A DNA stretch of 64,000 bases from Hevea brasiliensis. Lineage: Eukaryota; Streptophyta; Magnoliopsida; Malpighiales; Euphorbiaceae. Both the position numbers and the translations under genes were made by a program. Below are positions 48,923-60,365 of the stretch, one piece after another (the stretch's first letter is position 1; each line of letters starts with the position of its first letter). Location: NCBI RefSeq assembly GCF_030052815.1, contig NC_079505.1:28954992-29018991 (forward strand). The letters run 5' to 3'. The notes under the pieces are model-generated. The model made no database searches. It had not been told where the DNA came from and was given only the letters and a program-made list of their open reading frames with translations.

Positions 48923-51286
48923 AAATCCAATTTCTAACTTAGAATTGATGGAAGATAAGATATAGATGATGATTGGTATAAGATTTGCATGATTTGAGAA
49001 ATTTTGAGTTGGGGTTTGAATTAATTTTGGTACCTTGGTGTTATGGCTTGAGATTGATCTTGTTGAGACTGTTTGTTGGTCATTTGAAGTGTTATGAATG
49101 ATAAATTATAGTTGGGAGTAAGGAGGAATGAATATTGGGAGTGCTTCTCTTATGTAGGAATTCGGACCTATGAGTCCAATGTACTGTTTGAGTCATAACT
49201 ATAATTGTGTGACTCCAATTGGTATGAGGCCAATTGGAGGTGAAACTAGACTCAAAATACCCCATTTTTCTCTATCAAAATCTTGATCAATTTAGTATCC
49301 CCATCCGGGTATTCAAACACTGAACCAATAAAAATGACCACATGCTCATTTGGCCATAACTCTCTCTAGATAGGTCCAAATGACCTAAATTTTATACCAT
49401 TGGAAAGGTTAGACATAGGGCTACAACTTTCATTGAGAACACTAAGCCCAGAATTGTCTCTAATCAAATGAAATTGTTGACTTAATTTAGGATACCAAAC
49501 TAACCTGCACCATTCTGCCCAGAATTTCCTGGACTAAAGCTCACCCGACCAGTTTTGGCAAGATGGCCATAACTTGGTCTACAAAAACCCAAATTCAATC
49601 AAACCAGTGGCAAAATTTTTATAAGACATAGATTTACAAAATTGGCCTTTTGACCAAAATCCAGATACTAAGGAAACTAGGCCAATTTATTAGGTTAAAT
49701 TAGTATATGAATTTTGGAAATTTTCTATGTGATCATTTGACCCCAGAAAACTCATTTAGCCATATCTCCCACTAGGAAGCTCTAATTAGGATAAGCCATA
49801 CTGATCTGGAACCTAAGAAACAGGGCTCTAACTTTTTTTTTAAACTTGGTCCTCAAATTATGAACATAAGAACCCTAAAATGGGAGTCAAAGTTTCTGAC
49901 CTGAACATGAATCCTGGTAGAACAGGGTACATGAGTCCAGGCCAGTGATTGGGCCATAATTAATTCTACAAAACTTGAAAATTTTCTGAGTGACTATAAT
50001 ACATAGGGTAACAACTTCTATGAAGAACCTTAGGCCTAAAAATGACTATAACATGACCAATTAATTAGACAAAGAAAGACTCTAGAAACTGCCAAATTCT
50101 GGACCTTGAGAAAGGTTCATAAAATAACTTAGCATATGATATGAAATAAAATATAATACTTTGTTAAGCATAAAAATGACATGAATTAATGAAACTATAG
50201 GTATGAAACAATATTATTTTGCCCAAAGTACACCTAGACTCATTTATATAGCTTGGATTGATTGGTATACCAATTAGGGACTACATATTGCAGTACTACC
50301 CACAGGGATAATCATTGATAGACAACATATCTACCTACTCGATGGCCATAGTGCCAATTTTTATTATTACTGGCTTATGCCTGCCCACTGGCCTTGTGCC
50401 TGATATGACCATTGTATACTTGGTAGACATATGGATGTCTAATTAGTATACTCCCGTGCATCCAGTCTTTATAATCTGTCATAGGTTTCTTGGGTACAGA
50501 TAAAAGCAATAAGCCTTAAATATAAATAAGTACATGAGAAAATCATTAATAGGAATTTTATAAGACTGAATATATGGTATATGCACTGAAAATATCCCTA
50601 TTAGCTTATTTACTTCCAAAGTTTTAGAAAATATGTAAAAGATTTTAAATACATTAACATTGATATTTATTTATAAGGTTATATGTGAAATAATTATTTT
50701 AAATTGTTTAGTTATTATTCCTTATTTATGCACTACTAAGCGTTATGCTTAGCACGTTGGTTCTTATCACGCGTAGGTATTGGAGAGCAGCAGCAGCAAT
50801 AGGGCCTAGACCAGACTTGGACCAAATCTGCTACAGTGTGGATTGTCACCTCATCAATCATTTGGTAGGGCTCATGTACATATTAGATTTTGCATTTTGG
50901 TATTGTATGTAATTAAATGATGTAAATAATTTTGGATTGTATATAAATTGTAAATTATTGTTTATGTAAACTTTATATGAATGAAATGTAGTTTATTTTC
51001 TTGAAATTAATATGAGCATGAGAAGTGATATGATGAATGAATAGATGAAATGGACATAAATTGTTTTAACAGGTAACATGAAACCCACCATGCACTAATA
51101 GAACAGATGAGACTCTATCTAGGTCTCCATAAAAATGAAATGGGATAAAAAAAAATTCTACAAGTGAGATAATAAAATTAAATGGATGTTAAATTAATAT
51201 TGTAAACGATAAGACAGGATAGGGTGCTCCAGCACCGAATGTAGCACGCCTTACTCAGCTACGCTGTAGATGGGAGAGGGGTGTTA
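48923..51286 (+). repeat. element F 3' LTR, right part
   Basis: Continues the F LTR after D and ends GAGAGGGGTGTTACA. Its last 350 bp match 32171-32518. Holds five modules (words at 49193, 49354, 49567, 49760, 49954). No supported gene. Confidence 0.85.
50736..50773 (+). other. conserved LTR two-stem fold (F 3' LTR)
   Basis: Stem 1 is CTAAGC 50736-50741 with GCTTAG 50747-50752. Stem 2 is CACGT 50753-50757 with ACGCG 50769-50773 (one mismatch). Confidence 0.5.
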
Positions 51287-51489
51287 CAAAATAAGTAGCA
51301 ACCATAAAAAAATCCTACAAGAACTAGTAAAGTTATCCACCTAGCAATAATCAGGCCAAGATAATCCCAGAAAGCATAAAGGATCCGAAACACCAACATT
51401 TGCTCAGCAAATTGGATTGAGCTAACAAGAATATATTTCGATAGAGCACCATTAGAATCCCTTAAAAACGTCTCCAATAGTGTAAGGAC
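51287..51489 (-). pseudogene. possible host exon fragment, unrecognised
   Basis: On the minus strand, an AG at the end of AAACTAG is followed by 67 open codons: VLTLLETFLRDSNGALSKYI, then LVSSIQFAEQMLVFRILYAF, WDYLGLIIARWITLLVLVGF and FYGCYLF. The frame then runs directly into the end of the F LTR. The composition is that of a real protein, with a hydrophobic stretch of ~18 residues near the end that could span a membrane. I do not recognise the family. It could be an exon cut by F or captured gene sequence. Upstream frames have stops, so a splice acceptor at 51490 is needed. Confidence 0.4.
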
Positions 51490-51756
51490 CTAGTTTACCA
51501 ACCGATGAACCATCCCTATTGCACTTAAGATATTTAAGGGCTGGTAGGGAGCATGAGACAAGAAGTCTTTGATTCAGATGATTACTCTAGTATTTAATTT
51601 TGCTCTACTGATGAAAGAAGATCTAATCTAGTGAAAGGAAATTTGAATCCATTTCCTTAAGCCAAGTAGAGACTCTGAAAAGCACAGTGGAATAAAATAA
51701 TCACATAAAAAAATTCCAAAATTTGGCCTAGAATTATTGCCTATTGCATTCAAATT
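51490..51756. other. unassigned non-LTR sequence
   Basis: AT-rich, with no LTR similarity to anything else here and no supported gene. If the exon call is right, this would be intron. Confidence 0.5.
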
Positions 51757-51947
51757 CCAATCATTGGATAAGTCCACAAAAGAGTTTGGTATGCATAAAT
51801 AGACACCTCACCACGGCACAAAAAAAAAAATTGGATTAGCAACTAATTTGTCCAATCATTTTAAAAGTCCATAAAAGAGTTTGGTACACATAAATAGACA
51901 CCCCACCACACTACAGAAAAACATTTGATTAGCAAACTACATAATTG
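51757..51947 (+). repeat. ~96-bp tandem duplication at the CACTA-like end
   Basis: Two copies (about 51757-51851 and 51853-51947) share CCAATCATT, AAGAGTTTGGTA, CATAAATAGACACC, CACCAC and GATTAGCAA. Each ends in the transposon-like terminus, so the flank plus terminus was duplicated as a unit. Confidence 0.7.
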
Positions 51948-53794
51948 GTTGCTAATCTATTAAAATTGGTTGCTTATTGATTTAGCAAACGATTTAGCAA
52001 TTAATGCCAAATCAATTGCTAATCCATTAAAATTGGTTGCTAATTGATTTAGCAACCAATTCTGTTAGTTGCAATAAGCATAGTTACAAATAGAAACCGA
52101 CAACCAAATTAGTTGCTAAATTAATTAACTTTAAAAAAAATAAAACTTCTAGTAAAAAACTATCAATTATTGCTAGTAGTAACCAATTTAGCAACTAAAA
52201 TTAGCAACTGAAATATAATTAGTTCCAAAAAATTTGGTGTCTTTAATTTTATAATTTTGCAGCTATTTTGTAAATCAGTTGCTATTTGTAATTAATTTAG
52301 CAATAAAAAAAATCAGTTGCTAAATTTTAAAAACATTATAAAAAAGAAATTAATTTCCAAATACAAATGAAAAATTAAATAAATAAATTTTTTAAAAAAT
52401 TACTAAAATAATAAATTATTAATGAAAAATTAGTATTATAACAAAAAATTACTAAAAATTAATATTACAAATAATATACCAACAAAAAATACATTTGTAC
52501 AAAAATTTTTATTTTGTCCTAAAGAAAAATAAATTAAATGAAAAAGATAAGAAAGAAAAAGATAAAGAAGAAAATTGATGAGAAAGAAAAAGATGATAAA
52601 GAAGAAAATAGATTTAAAGGAAAAAGATGATGAAGAAGAGAATATATGAGAAAGAAAAAAAAATAAAGAAGAAAATATATTAAAAAAATAATGAAAAAAA
52701 AAGATGAAAAAAAAAGATAATGAAGAAAATAGGTTAGAAAGGAAAACATGATGAATAAAATAGAAGAGAATGAAAAAGATGAACAAAATGAGAGAAAGGA
52801 GAAGAAAATGAGAGAAAAGAGAAGATAAGGAGTAAAAAAAAAAAAGTAGTGGGAAAAGAAAATAAGTAATGATTTATATAAATGAATTAGCAACTAATTA
52901 TTAATTGCTAATTTCTTTTAAAAATTGAGCCAAAATTTTGAGGGGCAAACTTTACAGTTGATTCACAATCGATTGTAAAATCAATTACTAATAGTAACTA
53001 ATTTCAATTGGTTACGAAAATCAGTTGTTTTAGTAACTGATTCACAAATCGGTTATAAATAAAAAAAAATGCGGAAATTTTTAGGTGGAAAAAATCAATT
53101 ACAAAATCACTTACTAATAGTAACCGATTGTAAAAATTAGTTTCTGTTAGCAACCAATTTGTAAATCCGTTGCAAATCAAAAAAAGAAAACAAAAAATTA
53201 AGAGAGAATTTTGGGGAGAAAAAGTCAGTTGAAAATAAAAAAAAATTAGGCAGAAAGTTTTGGGAGGAAAAATTTAACAACCAACAAGGATTTAGTTGCA
53301 AATAATAACCAATTTTAGCAACCAATTGCCAATCGATTGGTAACTTTGGGGCTAATTAAAATAATTTATTGATTTAAGGTTTTTCTAATTTAGCAGCTAA
53401 TTTAGCAAACTATTATAATTTAGTTGCTAATAGCAACTAATTCTTGAATCATTGTTAAATTTTTAAAAATTAACTATTTTACTAGAAAAAAATAAACATC
53501 ACTTATCGGTTGCAAAATTGATTGTTATCGATTGCAAAACAAAAAAAAATGGATGAAAATTTTTTTGACAAAAAAATCAGTTGCAAATAAAAAAAAATTA
53601 AAAATGGAGCCAAAATTTTTGGAGAGAGAGTTGATTGCAAAACCAGTTGCTAATAGTAATCGATTCATAAATTGATTCAAAATAAAAAAATAAAAAATTA
53701 GGCAAGATGTTCAGGGAGAAAAAATAGCAACTGATTTATAATTGATTGCAAAAATTAATTGTTATTAGTAACCAACAAGGAATTGGCCACAAAT
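51909..53794 (+). mobile_element. CACTA-like DNA transposon remnant
   Basis: Begins CACTACAGAAAAACA then TTGATTAGCAA, close to the CACTACAAGAAAA-type ends of plant CACTA (En/Spm) elements. It is filled with TTAGCAACCAATT-like words in both orientations (51909-52340 and 52890-53790), typical of subterminal repeats. No transposase frame is seen. The right terminus is absent, as an LTR fragment begins at 53795. It could also be another element type with similar repeats. Confidence 0.55.
52535..52870 (+). repeat. purine-rich low-complexity tract
   Basis: Degenerate GAAAAAGATGAAGAAGAAAA repeats, with almost no C on the + strand. Long minus frames here (all F, L, S, I) are artefacts of composition. 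Confidence 0.85.
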
Positions 53795-54396
53795 TGTCAC
53801 ACCTTACCCCTCTGTAAGATATGACATGATCCCGTAGTATACTTAATAAATTACCGGACTTCGCCTATCGATAATCTATTAAATATACTACAAAGAATTT
53901 TGACAAAATAAAATCATTTTTTTGAGTTTATTGTGGTGGTAAAAGAATTAATTAAGTGTCTTCAATTTAAGAACAATTCATTTAGAAACAAATAAGTATT
54001 TTTAAAATTTTGCAGAAAATCCAAATAGTTACGGCTAAAACTATATAAAAACAGTTCTTTTAAAACCTGTTGGAAACCACCTGTAGCAATTGTATAACAT
54101 AATTAAATATATAATCATTCATAAATTACTTTCTTTCATTCACAACTCAAAAAGAATACAGCTTTATATTTATAATATAAAAATATTTTATTACAAGTTG
54201 GTATCCATTGGAATTTAGGAAATTAATATTACAAGACTTACAACTGATCAAACTCACGAAAATAATATTACAATAATTTACATTTGATTAAAGTCCCAAA
54301 ATAATATTACAAATGTTTATATACAACTGCTCAATTTTAATTACACACATATAGTTACATGATTACATTAAAATTTATGTACAAGGGTATACCTAT
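53795..54396 (-). repeat. H: LTR fragment of another minus gypsy element
   Basis: TGTCACACCTTACCCCTCTG matches the same LTR end as N1, D and E but is more diverged. It stops after 602 bp at GGGTATACCTAT, where element G begins; the rest would lie beyond the right-hand end of G. Confidence 0.82.
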
Positions 54397-57300
54397 TGTA
54401 ACACCCCGAACCTCCAAGTTATGAATAGTACCTTTTTTTGTCCATGACTAGTACTATTCAAAGACACCTTAAGGATAAAAAATAAATAGAAAATTAATTG
54501 AGACAGACACAATAAAAATTCAAGTGATCCAAAAATATAAGGACACACCAGGTATATTGTAAAAGAGGGATTATGACCCGATAAGGGGCATTTTGGTCAA
54601 TTTACTTTAAGAGTTGATTTTTTTTTTTTTACCAAAAGGTCAATTTAATTAAATAAAAATAAATTATTGAATTATGAAGAAATATTGAGGAAAATTTAGT
54701 GTAAATATAAAAAGAAAAGAAAGAAAATAAAATTGTAAGTTTTATGACATTTTTGACACAATTAAAATTTTTAATTGTAATAAACTAATTTTGAGAATAA
54801 ATATACATAAAAGATAAGACAAATTAAAAAGCCATTTCTTCCCTTTCTTTCCCATTTAGTTACCACCCACTCTCTCCCCTTCTCTCTCTCTTTCTTCTTC
54901 TTCCTTCTTTCTCCATTGACACCCATTCTCAAAACTCAATTCCTTGCTTTTCCTCTATGGGTTTTGCATCTAATTGGTAGAGAGCATCAAATTAATATTT
55001 GATTTAGAGATTAAAAGCAAGGAGAAACAAGAGATTAGAAGAAAATTGAAGATTTGGGGAGTTGGAAGGAAGTCATCAAGAGGTAAGTTCTTTAATGCTC
55101 ATTTTGTTATACAAATCTTAAATTAAGTTAGATTATGATGAAATTTCATAAGAAAATGAAAGGAAACATGCATGGAACCTAAACTAGGGTTTTGGCCAAA
55201 TTGGAAAAAAATTAGGGTTTGATATATTTCAACGAAAATGGTGATGAAATCAAGCTTAGTTGAAGTAAAATGCATGATTAGAGCAAAGAAATTGCATAAA
55301 ATGTGTATAAATTTAATTATGGGAGATTAGGGTTAATGGGAAAATTGGGTTTTGGTGCTAGAGAGTGAAATTAGTGTGTGTAGTGTTAAATTATGATCAT
55401 TTGAGGTTTATTTAGTTTGAATTGACATTGGGTTGATGAATGGAAGTAACAAAATGGTAGGATTAGGAAAAAATGCAAACTTTGGTGTTTAAAAATTGTG
55501 GGTTTTGTGCTAGGAAGTGTCATTGATGTGTCAATGCTAAATTATAGTCATTTTGGGTGAATTAAATGTGAATTGAGGTTGGTTAGAGGGAATAATTGAA
55601 GAAATGAAAATTTTAAACCAAGGGCAGAATTTCCACACTGAGTTCAGTGTGTTTGACAGCCCATAAATTGAGCTACACAACTCCAATTGGTGTGAAACCA
55701 ATTGGAAATGAAACTTAAGACATAGGGCTAGAATTTTCATGAAGAGAGCCACCCCAGAAACTGCCCAGAAATTGCCTAAACCTTGGCTTGAACTTAGAGA
55801 CACAATTCTAGAACCTGCAGAATTTGACCATATAAATAGTAAATTTTGCATGGCCATAACTCTCTCTAGAATACTCTGATTTAGGTGATTCTTCAACCAA
55901 TGAAAACCTAAGACATAGTAGAATATTTCATATGAAGAACTTGAGGCCAAATTATGGACTTAACCCAATCAAATTGCTGAGCAAAGTTGAATCACTGAAT
56001 CTGCAGAACTGCAGATTTACCATATGAACAGTAAATTTTGCTTAGCCATAACTCTCTCTAGAAAACTTCGATTTAGGCGATTGTTGAACCGATGGAAACC
56101 TAAGACATGGTAGAACATTTTGTATGAAGAACATTAGACCAAATTATGGACTTGATCAAATTGCTGAACGAAGTTGGATTGATAAATCTGCCAGAACTGA
56201 ATCTGCAGCATGAACAGTGACGTGAATAGTAACTGTATTTTGGTCATAACTTGAGCTACACAGCTCCGAATTAGGCGATTGAAAAACGAAAATAAACTCA
56301 AGACCTAAATGAACAATTTTCATGAATAATACCTCACCAAATTATGATCAAAACTAGGTACAAATTGGGTTCAAAGATTGGGACACCAAGCTGTCCCAAA
56401 ACCAAAATATTCTAAAATTTTCAAAGCTAACTTGAGATGCATTAGAAATGCATTTAATGAGTTTTTGGCAGTAATTGAGATTTGTATTGAGGTATTCTAT
56501 TTGTGTATTTTCAGTAGAAAAAGAAGTTGGAACTGACAAGGAGAAGTAGGTAACAAGGAAGGAGAATTATTGAAGGTTTGTGCACAATTAACCTTTTCTT
56601 CGTTTTTAAACTTGTAAATTGCTTGGAATGTGTTAAATTGAATGAGTTTGCTTTGAACAAGTTTACTTTGATTGAAATATGGTTTTTCTCTTGCATTTAA
56701 GAAATTTGGGTGTTGCCACCTTCATATGGATATTATGATGAATTTAAATGTGTTTATTGGTTTATAAATGTGATTGTTGAGTGAAAAATTTTTGGAAACT
56801 GTTTTGAAACCATAGTTAGCATGACAACCCCTTTCGAAACTCCCCAGTAGTAATGGCTATTTGGGGTTGATAATTGATATTGATTATGTCTCCCATTAAT
56901 AACGGTTAGTGGGGCAAAACTACATGAGTACTCATTAGCTAGCTAGCCCTTTCCTCATTAATAATGGTTAGTGAGGTTGAGATTGCTTTGTCATGGTGTA
57001 CAACACGACACTGATCATGAAATTTTGTGTCATGGCCTAAACTATGTGTTGATGTTGACAACACTAATGCTTTGTGAATTGTGATTTATGAAATGTGATT
57101 TCTCATTTGAAATATTATTCCAATAAATGGCCTTTATGGACTTAGAACTATTGTGAAGTTTTTATGCTTAAGAAAAATGTGATTTATTATGATTTGATAA
57201 ATTATGTTTTACCTTAAGTTTTAAAGTTATTAGTTGTGCAACACTGAGTGATATACTCAGCGATAGCTTCTTTATGTTGTCGCAGGTAAGGGAAAGGAGA

Positions 57301-57733
57301 AGGCTGCTGAGTGAGAGACTTGAAAGCAGCATTTTAGTATTGTTTGTGGGTATTTACATTAGGTATACCTCGTGATTCCTTCGAATGTCTTTTGTACCTA
57401 TATGTATGGATGTACGGACATTGAGCAGTTTGTAAATAAAAGCATTGCATTGCTATCACATTTTGAGTTTGTAACTATTTTGCATTTTACTTTGAGAATT
57501 ATGAAAATGTAACTTTTACAATATTTAGTCTATCATTATTTCCAATGAATGTTTACGTGGAATTTTAACTATTTTCATGCAGTTTTCCCTAAAAGAATTG
57601 ATAAGATAAAAAGCTATGGTTTGTTTTAAAATCCTTTGTAGCATAACTAATGGGTTATCGGTAGGTGGAGTTCGGTAATTCATTAGGTATTCTATGGGAA
57701 CATGTCGTGCCTTACAAGGGATAAGGTGTGACA
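54397..57733 (+). repeat. element G 5' LTR
   Basis: 3337 bp, TGTAACACCCCGAACC to GATAAGGTGTGACA. A CT-rich tract at about 54873-54915 lies ~490 bp in. Four modules start at CCATAA words 55661, 55854, 56046 and 56244 (last TCATAA). An internal degenerate duplication lies at about 55330-55440 and 55500-55590. Confidence 0.9.
57244..57282 (+). other. conserved LTR two-stem fold (G 5' LTR)
   Basis: Stem 1 is CTGAGT 57244-57249 with ACTCAG 57255-57260. Stem 2 is CGATAGC 57261-57267 with GTTGTCG 57276-57282 (two wobbles). Confidence 0.6.
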
Positions 57734-57742
57734 TGTGTTAAT

Positions 57743-57754
57743 TGGTATCAGAGC
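57743..57754 (+). promoter_or_regulatory. element G primer-binding site
   Basis: TGGTATCAGAGC, nine bases after the LTR, intact. Confidence 0.92.
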
Positions 57755-57890
57755 AAAAATTTTTTGATAAGTACGACTGTTCAACTGTCATTAATTGATA
57801 CATATAGTGCATTACATCATAAATATGGACTAATGGAGGGAAATCTCCCTGTGTTGGTTGTCCAGGGAGTAGAATTCTTTGGGATTCAGT

Positions 57891-59095
57891 ATGGAAGAGG
57901 GGGATCACACAGCAGACCAATCAGTAGCAGCTGAGGTACAGGAGGAGGCCCCAGCTCCTCAGAATGCCAGTGGGTCAGCTGAACCCGTCCCGCCTATGCA
58001 GTTTAATGCTCAGTTCGCTCAGCAGATGGCTGCACTATTTCAGCAAATGGCTGGCAATATACCAGTCCAAGCTCCTATGCAAGCACCTCCAGTGCAACCA
58101 CCATCCCTAGCCAGATAATATGACAAGTTAATGAAGTATGGGGCAACAGAGTTCAAAGGTACAGTGGACCCATTGGAAGCTGAGCAATGGTTAGAACGGA
58201 TGGAGAGAGTATTCAAGAAACTGCACTGCACTGATGATTTGAAGTTCGAATACTCGGTCTCTCTACTGCATGGAGATGCATATGAGTGGTGGAAAACCAT
58301 TCCTCATAGTTTGGTTGAGCCCCCTGTGTTGACATGGGATGACTTTCTCAGAGAATTTAGACAGAAGTATGTTCCTGACATATATGTAGAAATATGAAGC
58401 TATAGGAGTTTCTCAGTTTGAAGCAAGCGAATAGGACTGTAGCTGAGTATGAGAGAGACTTTTCCCGCCTCAGCCACTATGTTAGAAGCCTACTCACTAC
58501 CAGTAGAGACAAATGCAAACGGTTTGAGGCCTAGTTTGAGATTGCGAGTGGTTGGGTTTCAACATGATAACTTCTCTTGGTTGATATCATAGGCCCTTGA
58601 ATTGGAAAGGATAGAACTGGAAAGGGCATCTAAGAAGGTAACCACTGAAAAAGATAAGAGCAGTAAGCCTACAGGTCAGAGTCCAAGTAACAATTCGGGT
58701 AAGAGGAAGAGCTTTGGGGGACCAAGTAACAGAGGATATAGTAGGGGAAGATTCTTAAGGCAGAGGCCACCTAGATCCGAATAACAGACATCTAGGGGTT
58801 CCTTTCCTACCCGTGCTTGTGAGACTTGTGGCAGGACTCATGGAGGAGTATGTTATAAGGCCATAGGAGCCTGTTACAACTGTGGTGGAAGTGGGCATTT
58901 TGCTAGAGATTGCACTAGTGCCCGCATATCTGGGCCGCCTACCACCACTGAAGGATCTGTTCAAGGTTCTGCATCCAAAGGACAATAGACAGCTAGTAGA
59001 GGCCGAGGTAGGGGTAGAGGTAACACTTCTGGTAGCCAAGGCACAGTGAGCCAACCAGAGCAGAGTGGTGCACCAATTAGGGTGTACACCATGCA
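57891..59095 (+). pseudogene. gag: element G gag, few lesions
   Basis: Start ATG 57891 (MEEGDHTADQ). Blocks: FAQQMAALFQQMAGNIPVQA, YDKLMKYGATEFKG, EAEQWLERMERVFKKLHCTD, WDDFLREFRQKY, YERDFSRLSHY-like residues, LELERIELERASKK (about 58590-58640), KRKSFGG, then CETCGRTHGGVC and the canonical CYNCGGSGHFARDC (about 58820-58915), and an RGRGRGRG tail. Lesions are TAA 58116 (CAA to TAA), a 2-bp shift near 58395, a compensating shift near 58535 and two later stops. Most of the sequence stays in one frame. Confidence 0.9.
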
Positions 59096-59460
59096 CTAAA
59101 GGGATGAAGCTGAGACATCAGATTTTGTGGCTGGTACTTTCTCCATTTTTGATAGAGATGTATATGTGCTGTTTAACCCTAGTTCTACACATTCTTATGC
59201 TAGTGCCAGTATTACATGCTCTGTTGCCATTCCTTGTGTGAAATTGGATTATGATGTGCTAGTGACTAGTCCTTTAGGACAAGAGATTAGGGTGAACAAA
59301 TTGTATAAGGATTGTCCTTTGGTGATCTAAGGATATGCATTCCTGTCAGACTTAATTGACATGCCCTTCTGAGATTATGATATCATCTTGGGCATGGATT
59401 GGTTAGCCAGACATCACGCCATGATCGACTGTAGACTGAAGACAGTCACTTTTGGCCTTC
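59096..59460 (+). pseudogene. element G protease, active site lost
   Basis: In frame after gag: FDRDVYVLFNPSSTHSYASA (about 59148-59207), where the family has D-P-G-S-T-H-S-Y as in gypsy A. Asp reads Asn and Gly reads Ser, each explicable by one G-to-A change, so the catalytic aspartate is gone. LVTSPLGQEIRVNKLYKDCP and IILGMDWLARHHAMIDC follow as expected. Stops are at about 59328 and 59370. Confidence 0.88.
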
Positions 59461-60027
59461 CCAAGTATGCAGACATAGTGATACACAGGGAGAGGCAGTT
59501 ATTGCCATCCAACATCATTTCAGCTGCACTTGCTAGAAAGATGATTAGAAATGGATGTAAAGCTTATCTAGCTCATGTGATAGACACCCAGGTGGGGAGT
59601 TTAGATCTTAAAGATATTCCTTTGGTATTGGATTTTCAGGATGTCTTTCTGGAAGAATTGTCGGGATTGCCTTCGGAAAGAGAGGTGCAGTTTGAAATTA
59701 AGACTATGCCTAGTGTGGAGCCAATCTCCATCACTCCTTATAGGATGGCACCTGCAGAGTTGAAAGAGTTGAAGGTGTAATTGCAGGAATTGTTAGATAA
59801 GGGTTTCATCTGCCCTAGCGTGTCACCTTGGAGAGCACCAATATTATTTGTGAAGAAAAAGGATGGTACTCTCCGCCTATGCATAGACTACAGACAGTTG
59901 AATAAGGTGACTATAAAGAATAGATATCCTCTGCCATGGATCGATGATTTGTTTGATCAATTGAAGGATGCAACTGTATTCTCCAAAATTGACTTGAGAT
60001 CAGGCTACTACCAGTTGACGGTGCAGG
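59461..60027 (+). pseudogene. element G reverse transcriptase, N-terminal part
   Basis: Linker with GCKAYLAHVIDT, DIPLVLDFQDVFLEELSGLP and PISITPYRMAPAELKELKV, one TAA at 59778 (CAA to TAA), then [62 protein letters not shown] and [13 protein letters not shown], ending at TVQ where element E is inserted. The YxDD core is not in the window. One frame throughout. Confidence 0.95.
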
Positions 60028-60365
60028 TGTCACACCCTACCCCCCTATAAGGCGTAACATGATCCCGTAGTATACCTAATGAATTACCAACTTCGCCTAC
60101 TGATAACCCATTAAATACACTACAAGGGATTTTCAAAACTTTTCTTACTTCTTTTACAGTGGTGAGCACTATTTACAGGTGTTAAAAACCTTTTTGAACT
60201 GAAGTGAATTAGCTAACACATTTAGACTATTAGTAATTTCTGTAAAAATTACAGTACAAAATGCAAAATGTGGTATACTCATTATACCCGATAATTTCTC
60301 GCTGGATGTACTAGCAGCCTAGTCTGCTGCCCTATCAGTCTGTCTACCTGCGACTGCGATGAAAA

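Larger units (their letters stand above)
54397..60027 (+). mobile_element. G: gypsy element, 5' part
   Basis: LTR, primer site, gag, protease and the start of RT on +, then interrupted by element E. It inserted into H (left flank CCTAT). Its LTR left third is the same family as gypsy B. The right part is not in the window. Confidence 0.92.

Noticed and set aside
52436..52893. Two overlapping minus frames of >110 codons, rich in F, S, I, L
   Set aside because: Translation of a purine-rich low-complexity tract; no protein-like composition.
55537..55950. 137-codon minus frame
   Set aside because: Antisense to the LTR modules of element G; no domain.
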